Origin: RUG572 sp051884915
Lineage (GTDB): Bacteria; Verrucomicrobiota; Kiritimatiellia; RFP12; UBA1067
NCBI GenBank assembly: GCA_051884915.1
Contig: JBJEWF010000089.1
Coordinates: 1-64,000 of the forward strand
Direction of reading: 5' to 3'
Length of the DNA: 64,000 nt
Shown here: piece after piece, positions 43,401 to 52,524 of the stretch
How positions within the stretch are numbered: position 1 is the stretch's first letter
Layout of the letters: every line of letters starts with the position of its first letter
Notes under the pieces: generated by a model
Database searches by the model: none
Seen by the model: only the letters and a program-made list of their open reading frames with translations
What the model was told of the DNA's origin: nothing
Position numbers and translations under genes: made by a program

Positions 43401-46400
43401 ATGAACAAGCTCTACACGCCGGGATATTGCACGTTCAGCGTGGCGAACGTCGCGCCGGTGATCGTGCAGCCGGTGGAGGACCTCACCCACTCGGTCACGA
43501 ACCCGTTGCCGAAGACGCTCAACCAGAATTTCGAATTGAAGTGGAACATCTCGGACGTTCCGGCCGATCTGAACGACGGCATGACGGTCGAGTTCATTTC
43601 CGACGATGCAGGCGCCGAGCCGTATACCGTCGTGTCGACGAACGGCATCTCCGAGTCTTCGGTCAAGACGGGAACCTACACGGCGCGCTTCACAAGCGCC
43701 GGCGCCCACACGATCACCATGACCGTGACGGACAAGGACGGGGGGGTATCTACGCGGACGTGGTACTACTACGTGAATCCGTCGATGCACCTCTTCCTCA
43801 CGCCGCATCGGCCCAACCGCAACGGGATTACCGACGTCGCCAAGAACTACCTGCAGGCGTCGGGCATCGGCAGCGGCTACGTGTGGGCGGACAAGGCGAC
43901 GTGTTCGGACGTCGTGAACTACCGCCAGCAGTGGGACTACGCCGTGAACCTGGGCGGGCGTAACGTCTATTTCTACGGTCGGGGCTACCAGGTCGGGGAC
44001 GCGGTCAAGGACAACTCGGCCGGCTATGTCTACGCGGACAAGGTCTTCGACAGCTTCTTCTACTGCTTCATCAACAACGTGGCGGATGAGACGTCCGGCC
44101 TCATGACCTCGTCGATGCTGAAGATCGAACCGGCGGAAGGCGACATGGCGGCGGAAGGCACGATCGCGCTGCCCGAGTACGACGCGGACGCGATCGGCTA
44201 TCCCGACCGCAACGTCGAGGCCGTGTTCGCGCGCGAATACTACGCGGAGGACAACCTGGGCGACATCAACGCCGACACGATCCCGGACGTCTTCGCGACG
44301 AAGAAGTGGGACGGCGGCTATCTGTTCCAGCTGATGGGCGAAACCGCCGACCAGGGCGGCGAAGACGGCGCCACCCAGAGTTCCGGCCTGGCGGTGGTCG
44401 ACGGGTCGGATCTGAAGGACGTGAGCACGTTCAACGGCGACGAGGACTATCTGCCCGCCCGCACGGCGGTGGGCGTCCCGCTCGTCGTCTCGGTCACGAA
44501 CTGGGCGGCGGTCGGCGGGCCGTTCACGGCGGATCTTGAGATCCGCGGCTACCACAAGGGGCTCAACTACCGCCAGGACGCGCGGGACATGAGCTACAAC
44601 ACGGTCGGCACGTGGATTTCCGACCCCGACTTCTCCGAGGCCGAATCCAATGCGTTCGCCAAGGTCGCCGGGCTGACGGTCGCGCCGCCGGAGGCGGAAG
44701 ACGAGATTGCGAGCTGGAAGGCGGCGTGGTCGAACGCGCTGGCGACGACGACGTGGTCGCCGGAGAACCGCACGGATCCGACGATGGAGGACACCGACGG
44801 CGACGGCTTCCCGGACGGCTACGAGTACTTCTTCTGGTACAGCGCCACCGTCGGCGAGATGGTGGCCGATGGCAGCGGCAAAACCGAGTGGAAGCGCATG
44901 ACGGGCAGCCGCTTCACGCTGAAGGACATCGCGACGGGCGAGACGATCACCCCCGAGGAAATCGCCGAGGCGTTCAATCCGACGGTCAAGTCGACGGACA
45001 GCTTCAGGACGCGCGACACGGACAACGACGGCCTGACGGATTACGAAGAGCTGATGCTCGGGACGAATCCGCTGAACTGGGACACGGACGGCGACGGCAT
45101 CTCCGATTTCTACGAGGTCATGTACGGCCTGAATCCGCTCAAGGCGGAGGAAGGCGACGGCGCGACCGGCAATCCCGACGGCGACTTCATGGCGAAATAC
45201 ACGACGGAGGCGACCTATCTCGTGGTCAGGTTCCCGAAGGGCGAAGTCGCCCTCCCGAATTTCGGCAGCGGCATCGTCGAACTCGACGAAGAGGGCCGGT
45301 ACGTCCTGACGGCGGCAACCACGAACACGCTGGTCGGCATTCCCGTGTTCCGCTACGGCAAGCCGGGTTCGGAATGCGTGCCGAAGAGCCGCGAGGCGCC
45401 GCTGGTGGCCCAGGAACTGGAATTGGCGAGCCTCGGCGTGGAAGTGGCCGAGACGGGCGAGTCGGAGGACGAAGCGGCGCCGGCGGCGACCTACTCGGGA
45501 TCGACCAACGCGCTCATGCTGGTCCACGACCAGGTGAAGGCGCACTTCGGCTACGATCCGCGCACGGCGTGGTTCAAGACGACCGCCGGCTACGTCTCCA
45601 GCCGCTGGGACCCGAAGGAGAACGAGGAGGCCGAGCACGAAGGCGATGCGGGACGGGCGGTCAACACGGCGCCGTACACGACGCGTGACGAGTATCTCCT
45701 GCTGAAATACCGCTACAACACCACGCCGGCGCTGCCGACATACGACGACGAGGCCGGCACCTACTCGGTGGCCCGGGACGAGGCGGACTGGAGCGAGCGC
45801 AAGTGCGCCAAGGTGTTCTACCGCGGCATGACCAACCCGAACAAGCCGTTCTCGGATCCGGAGTGGATTTCGAACGCGCTGGGCGAGGCCGGCAGCGAAA
45901 CGCAGTCCTACGCGCTGGCCTCCCACGGCGCCGACACGGACGGCGACGGCGTGCCGGACGGCTGGGAACTCTACGTGGGCCGCAACCCGAACGCGGGCGC
46001 GGAGGGCGACGTCCGGGATTCGGACGGCGACAAGTTGACGCTGAAGGAGGAATATGCGGGCACGGATTCGTGCAACGCGTACGCGGACGTGCCGACGATC
46101 ATCACGAACCATCCCGGCATCGCGAAGGGCTGGTACAACAAGTTCTTCCCGACCGATCCGGACGATGCCGACACGGACGGCGACGGCATTTCGGACGGCG
46201 ACGAGGGCCTGACCTGGAAGGCCGTGATGAAGTACGGCACCGTGGCCCAGCAGAACCTGGAACCCGAAGGCCACACCTTCACCTTCATCTACGGGCCGAA
46301 CAACGGCATGCCCGCCGGCGACGACGGTTCGCTCTGCATCCGCGGCGGCGGCCTCAACCCGTGCACGGTGGACACGGACGGCGATCTGCTGCCCGACCCG

Positions 46401-49400
46401 TGGGAACGCGATTTCGCGGGCGTGCTCTTCCATTCCGGCGAGCTGGTCGACGGCGGCCTGAACGACGAGGACGTCCTGCTGGTCCGCCGCAACGACGGGC
46501 TTTACAGCTCGGTGACGAACGGCGGCAACGCGGCCGCGGTGACCAACGGCTTCTACATCTCGGCCGGCATGGACGGCACGTGGGGGAAGGACGCCTACAC
46601 GCGCATGGGCGAGATCAACAAGGATCCGAACACGGGCACGGTCCGCGACTACGACTTCGACAACGACGGCCTGCAGAACTTCCAGGAATACCTCGTCCAG
46701 TCGCTCCGCCACTTCCGCTACGACGACTGCGAGACGCCGCTGATGGGCAGCTGGATGCCGGACGGCACGCCGTCTTCGCGGACGTTCGTGAAGTTCCTCC
46801 CGATGAATTTCATGGACGGCGAGACCTTCTACGCCAAGGCGAAGGCGGCCGGCTTCGCGGCTTCGGGCGCGTGGAACTTCCGCGAGCTCGGCTATTTCGC
46901 GCGGCCGCCGCACGAATGGGACCGCGTGGCGCAGAACACGACGGCCTTCATCCGCAACTACGATGAAAAGGGCTATCGCGTGATGCTGCGCCCGCGGGGC
47001 CTGGACGGCGCGGGCGAGCGCATGAAGGCCACCGGCTACGCGTCGACGGATCCGCGGATGTGGGACAGCGATTCCGACGGCATGGACGACTACTACGAGC
47101 TCTTCCACGGCCTGAATCCGCTCCTGGGTTCGGTCGAGGGCGGCTCGGTGTCCGGCGACGTCATCGCGAACGCCTACAACCTGAAGGTGTCGCACTGGTA
47201 CAACGCCTGGTTCGGCTGGCCGACGTCCGCCCCCGAGACGCCGAACTTCGACTTCATGCAGTATCCGTGGATGGCCGGTGCGCCGGAAGCCGACGCGGAC
47301 GGCGACGGCATCCGCAACTACAACGAGGCGCTGCTGGTCAACCTCACCTCGCCGCAGCCGTCGCACACCGACCCGTCCCCGGCGTGGATGACCGACGCGA
47401 GCGCGCTGAAGAACGCCAGCTTCACCTCGCAGTACTACAACTTCGATCCCGACGTGGAGACGGCGGATCTGCTGGGCTATCCGTGGGGCTGGGAGAGCGG
47501 CAAGCCGCTCACGCTCACCGGCTCCAACCTCAAGTGGATGTACGCGTTCGAGGAAAACGAAGGCTATGACACGGACGGCGACGGCCTCCCGGACGGCGCG
47601 GAGGGCACGTCGGCGGTGACGGGACTTTCCGACCCGCTCAAGTTCACCGATCCCGACCGCCGCCAGGCGATCTGGTTCGACGGCGTCAAGTCGGCCGTGA
47701 TGTCGTATTCGGGCGACTTCCACCGTCCGATCAATCTTGAGTTCGATCTCCTGCGCCAGTTCACGGTCGAGGCCTGGATCCGTCCGGAGCTTGACGTCAG
47801 CGAGAACGGGCAGGTCCTGTTCGAGCGCGTGTGCGACTACGGCGCCTCGACCCTGTCGAACAACACGGCCAAGGTGCGCGCGAACTTCCGCCTGGGCATC
47901 CGTCCCGACGGCCGCATCTACGGCTGCTTCGACACGGACGACGCCGTCACGACGGAAGACGGCACGGGGACGCCCTACGTGACGGGTCCCGGCGTCACGC
48001 TGGAGACGTGGACGCACGTCGCGATGTCCTACGACGGCAAGACGCTGAAGCTCTACGTCAACGGCGAGAACGTGGCCACCAAGGCGACGTCCCTGATTCC
48101 GGCCAACGGCATCGTGGCGACCGCGCAGGACGCGAAGCCCAACATGGCGTCGTTCCCGATTCTGGTCAACGGCTATACCGCCGTCCACAGCGCGGTGGTG
48201 ATGGGCGCGACCGCGCTGGACGGCCTGGCCCTGCACCTGAGCAAGCAGCCGACGTGGGCGAACTACGGCCGCTTCTACAAGGGCGCGCTGGACGAAGTGC
48301 GCGTGTGGGACGGCGCGCGCAGCTCCACCGAGATCGTCGCGACCAGCCGCACGCGCCTCTCGTTCGACGAGGTCAAGGAACTCCGCAGCACGATCTACGA
48401 ATGCTGGAAGAACGGCGCCACGCGGAACGACAACGACGGCAGGGCGACGCTGCCGGCCGAACTCGTGATGCACTATTCCTTCCAGACCCTGCCGGGGGCG
48501 GTGGACGCCGCCAACGTGGCGTGGGAGCCTTCGGGCTTCACCGCCAAGGTGCTGGACAACGTCCGCGTCGAGGGCAAGGAGGTCCCGGGCGACCTGAACA
48601 TCGGCTGGTGGAAGACGCTGCCGGTCCACAGCACGGTCTACATGAACTACCGCTGGGTGCCGTGGATCAAGAACACCTGCGCGCATCTGCCGCCGATGGA
48701 CGGCTCGGCGGTCGACTCGGCCTTCTGGAGCGAACAGTTCGGCGGCATGTGCCTCGCGCAGGAGGTCGGCGTTTCGCAGTTCTCCTTCCCGAACACGGCG
48801 AATCCGTATCCGTACTACAACTACCTGTCGGACAAGACCTGGCGCCTGAACCGGCTGGAGTCGCTGGCCGACCAGAATCCGCTGGCGGAGGGCGCGTATT
48901 CGATGTACCGCTTCGAGTTGCGCACGGGCTTCGCCGGCTCGTCCGACCTCATCCCGCTCGGCAACTGCTACGCGCGCCGCCTGAGCGACTTCTGGGACGG
49001 CAACGGACCGTGCGACCCGTGGACGGGCACCGGCTTCGACGACAACGCCAACGGCATGCCGGACGCGTGGGAGGCCTACGCGAAGGACAGGTACGCCCTG
49101 GACCCGAGCGCGTCGTGGGACAAGCTCACGTGGGACACGCTGGTGCAGCGCGACGGACAGTGGATGACCGCCTCCGAGGCCTACACCCGCGACCTGGCGG
49201 ACGGCTGGAACGACGCGACGGGCACGATTGACTCCTCCTTCGTGAGCATCACGGATGCGGACGAGGACGGCCTGCCCGACTGGTGGGAGAACCTCCACGG
49301 CATCAACGGCACGGGCGGCGAGGAATCGGACGCCGTGACGGACTACGACAACGACCAGCTGTCGAACACGGCGGAATACCTGATCTCCGAAGGCTTCGTC

Positions 49401-52400
49401 AAGTACGGCTTCACGAACAGCGTGGGCGGCCGCCTGGTCAGCCCGAACGTGATGCGCTCGAACGCCGACCTGGGGCAGGTGGTGCCGGACTACTTCCTGA
49501 AGGTGGGTTCGCTCTACCTCGGCGAGATGTTCCAGGACCACGACTTCATGGAAGACGCCTGGGAACGCCAGTTCTCGCCGTCCTACGCGTCGGTGAACGA
49601 ATACGACGCCGGCAAGGACGCCGACGGCGACGGGTGGTCGAATTTCGCCGAATGCCGCTACTCGCAGTGGCAGACGCCGCTTGCGGCCGACATCGTGTCG
49701 CGCTGGTTGGACGGCGGCGATCTGCTGGGCGCGCCGATCGCCTGCTTCCCGCAGCCGGCCCTGGCGGTGACGTTGGCCTACACGGGCGGGCAGGATGTCG
49801 ACGGCAAGCAGATCGTCGTGCGCTGCTCGACCGGACGGGCGACGGAAGAGGATGCGCTGTTCACGATCGCCGCGGTGGAGGCCGCGACCGGAACGGATTC
49901 GTCGGCGCGCGCGGATTCGTCGGGCAGCACGTCCTACATGGGCGCGTATCGCTCCGGCGTCATCCACGGCCACCTGCATCCGGGCTCGATCGTGCCCAGC
50001 GGCGTCGTCTTCAGCAAGGTCCTTCTGAGCACCGACCGGTCGTATGTCTGGAGCTATGCCTGGTACACGGCCTTGGGCTACCACCTGTCGTACAATTCCG
50101 CCACCGCCGGCCAGGGCGTGGGCACGCTCAAGGAGTTCGTGGCCGAATCGCGCAAGTATCCGCATGTCGTCCTGCAGGACGTCGTCCTCGAATGGGAGCA
50201 GTTCGCGGCGACGAAATCCGCCGACGACGGACACAACGGGACGATCGTCTTCACGGGCGAGGTCTCCACGAACGGCTCCGCGTCGGCGTCTTCCGACGCA
50301 ATCGGCACGATCGACTACCGGACGGGCGAGTATGCGGTGGACATGGATGCGCTGGCCAGAGTGTCGGGCTGGGCGCAGGCCGAACTTGAGACGATGGTGT
50401 TCCAGGTCGGCTACGTCCACCGTGCGGCGGACGCCTTCCCGAAGACCTTCTATCTGTCCAGTCCGGACTCGGGCCGGGTCCGCGAAGGCGCCAACTACAT
50501 CACGGCCTTCATCGACCTGGACGGCGATGGCGTCTGGACGCCGGGCGAGCCGTTCGGCGCCGCGTCGCCGGCGGTCACGACGGTCGGCTGGTGGAAGACG
50601 GACGTCAGCCTTGAGCTGACGGACACCGCGCCGCAGATGTTCCGCGTGAACCTGGCCGACGCGCTCGCCAACAACACCTACGAGACGCAGCGGCTCCTGA
50701 CGGACCGCGGCGTCCTGGGCGGCCGGAATGGCGGCACGCGGTGGATCTCCTCCGAGGTGATCGACCAGCAGCTGCCCGAGACGACGGAGACGGACGTGCG
50801 CGTGCGCGTCGTGCGCTCGGCGGTCAGCAACGTCGACCGGAAGATCGGCAGTCCCACCCGGTACGCGGACGGCGTGGTGCTCGACGTCCGGAAGAACCTG
50901 GTCCGCAATCCGCTGCTCTCCGAAGTCGATCTTCTGGCCGGCAGCCTCGATCTCGACTGGGGCAATCTGGGCACGCCCGCGAGCTACGTGGGGGTCACCT
51001 TCGAGAACATCACCAACGCGATCTACCGGGTCGTGCTGGGCGACGGGTCGGTCGGTCCGCTGACGACCACCTCGAACGCGTGTCTGGTCACGGCCTTCGA
51101 GAACGTGTTCGAGCGCGGCGCGGCGGGCGGCCAGACGCCCTGCACGCCCGTTTCGCCGAGCGGAATCGTCTACGGGTCGCGGCCGACCTTCAGCTGGCGG
51201 CACGACAACAAGATCGGCAAGTCCTATCCCGCGTTCCGCCTGCGGATCTGGGACGCCACGGGCAAGACCCTGGTGTACGATTCGGGGGCGCGGCGCGCGC
51301 CGGCGCGCAATTCGCAGGGCGTCTACAGCTGGACGGCGCCGGTCTCGGCGGAGATGGCGACGCCGGAGGGCGTGGTCCTGTCCACCACCAACAACTACCA
51401 GTGGACGGTTTCCATGCTCGACGCGAAGTTCACCGCGCCGAACACCTCGGAGACGATGACGGCGTTCCGCATCTCCACTTCGGGCGCCAACGGCGGCGTG
51501 TCCGACCGCGGGTCGATCGAGGTGGCGGTCAAGTACTTCGGGCCGGCCAAGGTCGCGGCGGATCCGGCGCAACCGGCGGGTCTGGTCCACGTCGAGGCGT
51601 TCACCACGCCCGACTTCTCGGGCGAGCCCGCGGCCTCCGCGTACGTGAAGGATCCGGGCGACATCGGCGACGGCGGCGTCCTCACCGTCAACGCCACGCT
51701 GACGGGACTTGAGCCGGGGACCTACTATGTGCGCGCCTGGATCGATTCCAACGGCGACTTCGAGCGCCAGGCCTGGGAATCCTGGGGGTACGCGAACTGG
51801 GTCGGGGACATGGACGTGATGTCCGTCTACAACCCGAAGGAGCTGACGGTCGTGGGCGGTTCGACGAAGGTGCCGTCGTCGGTCGTGTACGTCGAAGACT
51901 GCGACGTGGACAACGACGGCTATCCCGACGCCTGGGAATACGACGTCTACGGCGATCTGTCCACCCGTTCGCCGGCGACCGGCAACTCGTTCTTCACCAC
52001 GGTGAATCCGGACCTGCTGCAGTCGATCGCGGCCTACTCCAAGCTGCCTTCCGCCGCCGTGCAGGCCTACTCCTCGACGTCGCTCGCCACGCTGATGAGC
52101 ACCGATCCGTTCCTGGGGGCGACGCTGCTCGCGAGCGCGCCGGTCCAGACGGAGTCGGACCAGGTCGCCCTGGTGATCGATTCGTTCTCGCTGGCCGAGG
52201 GACTTTCGCTCTCGGTGGTTTCCGACGTCTCGACGCCGGATTCGCTCCTGGTGTCGGTCGCCGACACGAAGTACGTGGACGTCGTCCTCGTCGCATCCGC
52301 CACGCCCGACTTCGCGGAGGCGACGGAAACGACGGTGAAGACGATCGAGATCAAGGCGAAGGGCGAATCGACCGAATCCGTCTCGGCGGAGGAGATGGCC

Positions 52401-52478
52401 GCGGCACTGTCCGCCGCCGGCGTCGATCAGACGGCCTTCATCAAGGTGAAACTGGTGGAGAAATCAGGCGCGCAGTAA
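40473..52478 (+). CDS. Giant (4001-residue) secreted TSP3/LamG repeat protein
   Basis: A single open frame of 12 kb encodes a protein of roughly 0.4 MDa with a signal peptide (about 1-25, ending ACAG). The first 1400 residues are Ig-, PKD- and Calx-beta-like (for example YDENDTEGVAVTIQL near 625 and VDENQTCEFNIALSAAPSK near 889). From about residue 1440 to 3811 there are some sixteen calcium-binding TSP3-type signatures such as DTDGDGFPDGYEY, DTDNDGLTDYEEL and DVDNDGYPDAWEY, often followed by GLNPL. A LamG domain (about 2400-2625, FTVEAWIRPELDVSENGQ to LDEVRVWDGARS) lies among them. No enzyme motif, barrel, LPXTG or clear sorting signal is seen. An adhesive, calcium-stiffened fibre is inferred. 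TTA, CTA and TCA codons are absent from about the first 3700 codons. Confidence 0.88.
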   Translation: MTTKKTLGIAAMVLAGVFARNACAGGDIRSIFPVATDSHEVTSDSSGNLCYGASNYVTAGQKIRFCVRLLNRDYAPGAPVTNKWTLVHKGVGSELVDWATRPMTMGIVVGGRLRYAKADDSVAGGFPSYNTTYPAYSDLTFSYTAQAGDLALPVKLANQQGREASNSETVEYLLDTSIWGLVCIAEDAGGSMATNDVAMSFGAISDYSDNPAAQRDYDLSLAAMYIKTIDFDDNPSQAGYADAGIWRKVRANSTETLPFAPALTIPGGASTNEASTFYLWTTNNSAVVLSNGSEKEYTLPDGTVTHVYAATVPPGAAEFTFKVRGVTQGSQAEIFLSSTPTNIYNGAGDLIQNFMKRTIQVIDPPQPSVSISLGPAYADNLDVSCSTNYYRSVCRLTVAISEKWPEGDVTVDLGATLAGIADTFKERIVAVCENAEGAWLDKNVTAVTFSSSDDLLSKTLYVYALGATAESGSYEYGVNFKPAVSPAGAAAFYTGGMNGCQLRVHGIAPVVISPAEGETLSFVGGTTKNVQVSIADSYRNYTGVATNGYSLVWDRGAGLNSELTFEHMIPTNGVFTLPIKYTTAKTYDSTLTITNPEGGQTVVKFKALVSEPARVYLTTGESAYDENDTEGVAVTIQLSETYGDTLYAFIVPVNGDAITNCTSKLFATDIDGTPATKCYAKIVDDKPVTPAEKIFLNDGQPSYPEFQVVLCTTETYDTNNVVTAYQSDTLYLTVNNRKPVVSGVNVGGKLVNPGGTTPKTPVGIPKKFEAKIDDVAADLALTNTATCHVVKWMITDGQDVYPQTFYTFGSNTLYYAFESEGTNIVEVQVMDKDMRTAGDFTWIKDEDVEGGGYWEEKDGLVWGEMTTIYVNVSEAPYVIVEPVWGSDTVDENQTCEFNIALSAAPSKRVNIVVDVLTNEVPVTSLTLSSSMFETLANKPTTHKLTVGNLDGTDWSKNMTVRAMVTNETIDVSTGSPMNKLYTPGYCTFSVANVAPVIVQPVEDLTHSVTNPLPKTLNQNFELKWNISDVPADLNDGMTVEFISDDAGAEPYTVVSTNGISESSVKTGTYTARFTSAGAHTITMTVTDKDGGVSTRTWYYYVNPSMHLFLTPHRPNRNGITDVAKNYLQASGIGSGYVWADKATCSDVVNYRQQWDYAVNLGGRNVYFYGRGYQVGDAVKDNSAGYVYADKVFDSFFYCFINNVADETSGLMTSSMLKIEPAEGDMAAEGTIALPEYDADAIGYPDRNVEAVFAREYYAEDNLGDINADTIPDVFATKKWDGGYLFQLMGETADQGGEDGATQSSGLAVVDGSDLKDVSTFNGDEDYLPARTAVGVPLVVSVTNWAAVGGPFTADLEIRGYHKGLNYRQDARDMSYNTVGTWISDPDFSEAESNAFAKVAGLTVAPPEAEDEIASWKAAWSNALATTTWSPENRTDPTMEDTDGDGFPDGYEYFFWYSATVGEMVADGSGKTEWKRMTGSRFTLKDIATGETITPEEIAEAFNPTVKSTDSFRTRDTDNDGLTDYEELMLGTNPLNWDTDGDGISDFYEVMYGLNPLKAEEGDGATGNPDGDFMAKYTTEATYLVVRFPKGEVALPNFGSGIVELDEEGRYVLTAATTNTLVGIPVFRYGKPGSECVPKSREAPLVAQELELASLGVEVAETGESEDEAAPAATYSGSTNALMLVHDQVKAHFGYDPRTAWFKTTAGYVSSRWDPKENEEAEHEGDAGRAVNTAPYTTRDEYLLLKYRYNTTPALPTYDDEAGTYSVARDEADWSERKCAKVFYRGMTNPNKPFSDPEWISNALGEAGSETQSYALASHGADTDGDGVPDGWELYVGRNPNAGAEGDVRDSDGDKLTLKEEYAGTDSCNAYADVPTIITNHPGIAKGWYNKFFPTDPDDADTDGDGISDGDEGLTWKAVMKYGTVAQQNLEPEGHTFTFIYGPNNGMPAGDDGSLCIRGGGLNPCTVDTDGDLLPDPWERDFAGVLFHSGELVDGGLNDEDVLLVRRNDGLYSSVTNGGNAAAVTNGFYISAGMDGTWGKDAYTRMGEINKDPNTGTVRDYDFDNDGLQNFQEYLVQSLRHFRYDDCETPLMGSWMPDGTPSSRTFVKFLPMNFMDGETFYAKAKAAGFAASGAWNFRELGYFARPPHEWDRVAQNTTAFIRNYDEKGYRVMLRPRGLDGAGERMKATGYASTDPRMWDSDSDGMDDYYELFHGLNPLLGSVEGGSVSGDVIANAYNLKVSHWYNAWFGWPTSAPETPNFDFMQYPWMAGAPEADADGDGIRNYNEALLVNLTSPQPSHTDPSPAWMTDASALKNASFTSQYYNFDPDVETADLLGYPWGWESGKPLTLTGSNLKWMYAFEENEGYDTDGDGLPDGAEGTSAVTGLSDPLKFTDPDRRQAIWFDGVKSAVMSYSGDFHRPINLEFDLLRQFTVEAWIRPELDVSENGQVLFERVCDYGASTLSNNTAKVRANFRLGIRPDGRIYGCFDTDDAVTTEDGTGTPYVTGPGVTLETWTHVAMSYDGKTLKLYVNGENVATKATSLIPANGIVATAQDAKPNMASFPILVNGYTAVHSAVVMGATALDGLALHLSKQPTWANYGRFYKGALDEVRVWDGARSSTEIVATSRTRLSFDEVKELRSTIYECWKNGATRNDNDGRATLPAELVMHYSFQTLPGAVDAANVAWEPSGFTAKVLDNVRVEGKEVPGDLNIGWWKTLPVHSTVYMNYRWVPWIKNTCAHLPPMDGSAVDSAFWSEQFGGMCLAQEVGVSQFSFPNTANPYPYYNYLSDKTWRLNRLESLADQNPLAEGAYSMYRFELRTGFAGSSDLIPLGNCYARRLSDFWDGNGPCDPWTGTGFDDNANGMPDAWEAYAKDRYALDPSASWDKLTWDTLVQRDGQWMTASEAYTRDLADGWNDATGTIDSSFVSITDADEDGLPDWWENLHGINGTGGEESDAVTDYDNDQLSNTAEYLISEGFVKYGFTNSVGGRLVSPNVMRSNADLGQVVPDYFLKVGSLYLGEMFQDHDFMEDAWERQFSPSYASVNEYDAGKDADGDGWSNFAECRYSQWQTPLAADIVSRWLDGGDLLGAPIACFPQPALAVTLAYTGGQDVDGKQIVVRCSTGRATEEDALFTIAAVEAATGTDSSARADSSGSTSYMGAYRSGVIHGHLHPGSIVPSGVVFSKVLLSTDRSYVWSYAWYTALGYHLSYNSATAGQGVGTLKEFVAESRKYPHVVLQDVVLEWEQFAATKSADDGHNGTIVFTGEVSTNGSASASSDAIGTIDYRTGEYAVDMDALARVSGWAQAELETMVFQVGYVHRAADAFPKTFYLSSPDSGRVREGANYITAFIDLDGDGVWTPGEPFGAASPAVTTVGWWKTDVSLELTDTAPQMFRVNLADALANNTYETQRLLTDRGVLGGRNGGTRWISSEVIDQQLPETTETDVRVRVVRSAVSNVDRKIGSPTRYADGVVLDVRKNLVRNPLLSEVDLLAGSLDLDWGNLGTPASYVGVTFENITNAIYRVVLGDGSVGPLTTTSNACLVTAFENVFERGAAGGQTPCTPVSPSGIVYGSRPTFSWRHDNKIGKSYPAFRLRIWDATGKTLVYDSGARRAPARNSQGVYSWTAPVSAEMATPEGVVLSTTNNYQWTVSMLDAKFTAPNTSETMTAFRISTSGANGGVSDRGSIEVAVKYFGPAKVAADPAQPAGLVHVEAFTTPDFSGEPAASAYVKDPGDIGDGGVLTVNATLTGLEPGTYYVRAWIDSNGDFERQAWESWGYANWVGDMDVMSVYNPKELTVVGGSTKVPSSVVYVEDCDVDNDGYPDAWEYDVYGDLSTRSPATGNSFFTTVNPDLLQSIAAYSKLPSAAVQAYSSTSLATLMSTDPFLGATLLASAPVQTESDQVALVIDSFSLAEGLSLSVVSDVSTPDSLLVSVADTKYVDVVLVASATPDFAEATETTVKTIEIKAKGESTESVSAEEMAAALSAAGVDQTAFIKVKLVEKSGAQ

Positions 52479-52488
52479 GTGAAAGGGG

Positions 52489-52515
52489 ACTCCGCGGCGT
52501 ATACCGCCGCGGAGT
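52489..52515 (+). promoter_or_regulatory. 11-bp stem-loop covering the ackA ribosome binding site
   Basis: ACTCCGCGGCG (52489-52499) pairs perfectly with CGCCGCGGAGT (52505-52515) around a 5-nt loop. The only Shine-Dalgarno candidate for ackA, GGAG at 52511-52514, is inside the 3' arm, 10 nt before the ATG. No T-tract follows, so an RNA control element or attenuating hairpin fits better than a terminator. Confidence 0.55.
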
Positions 52516-52524
52516 TCGGCATCT

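Noticed and set aside
40002..51590. A 3862-residue open frame on the minus strand opposite the giant gene
   Set aside because: Its codons exactly overlay the sense codons and it reads as arginine/valine/histidine-rich low-complexity sequence with no domains or signal peptide. It is open only because the sense gene avoids TTA, CTA and TCA.
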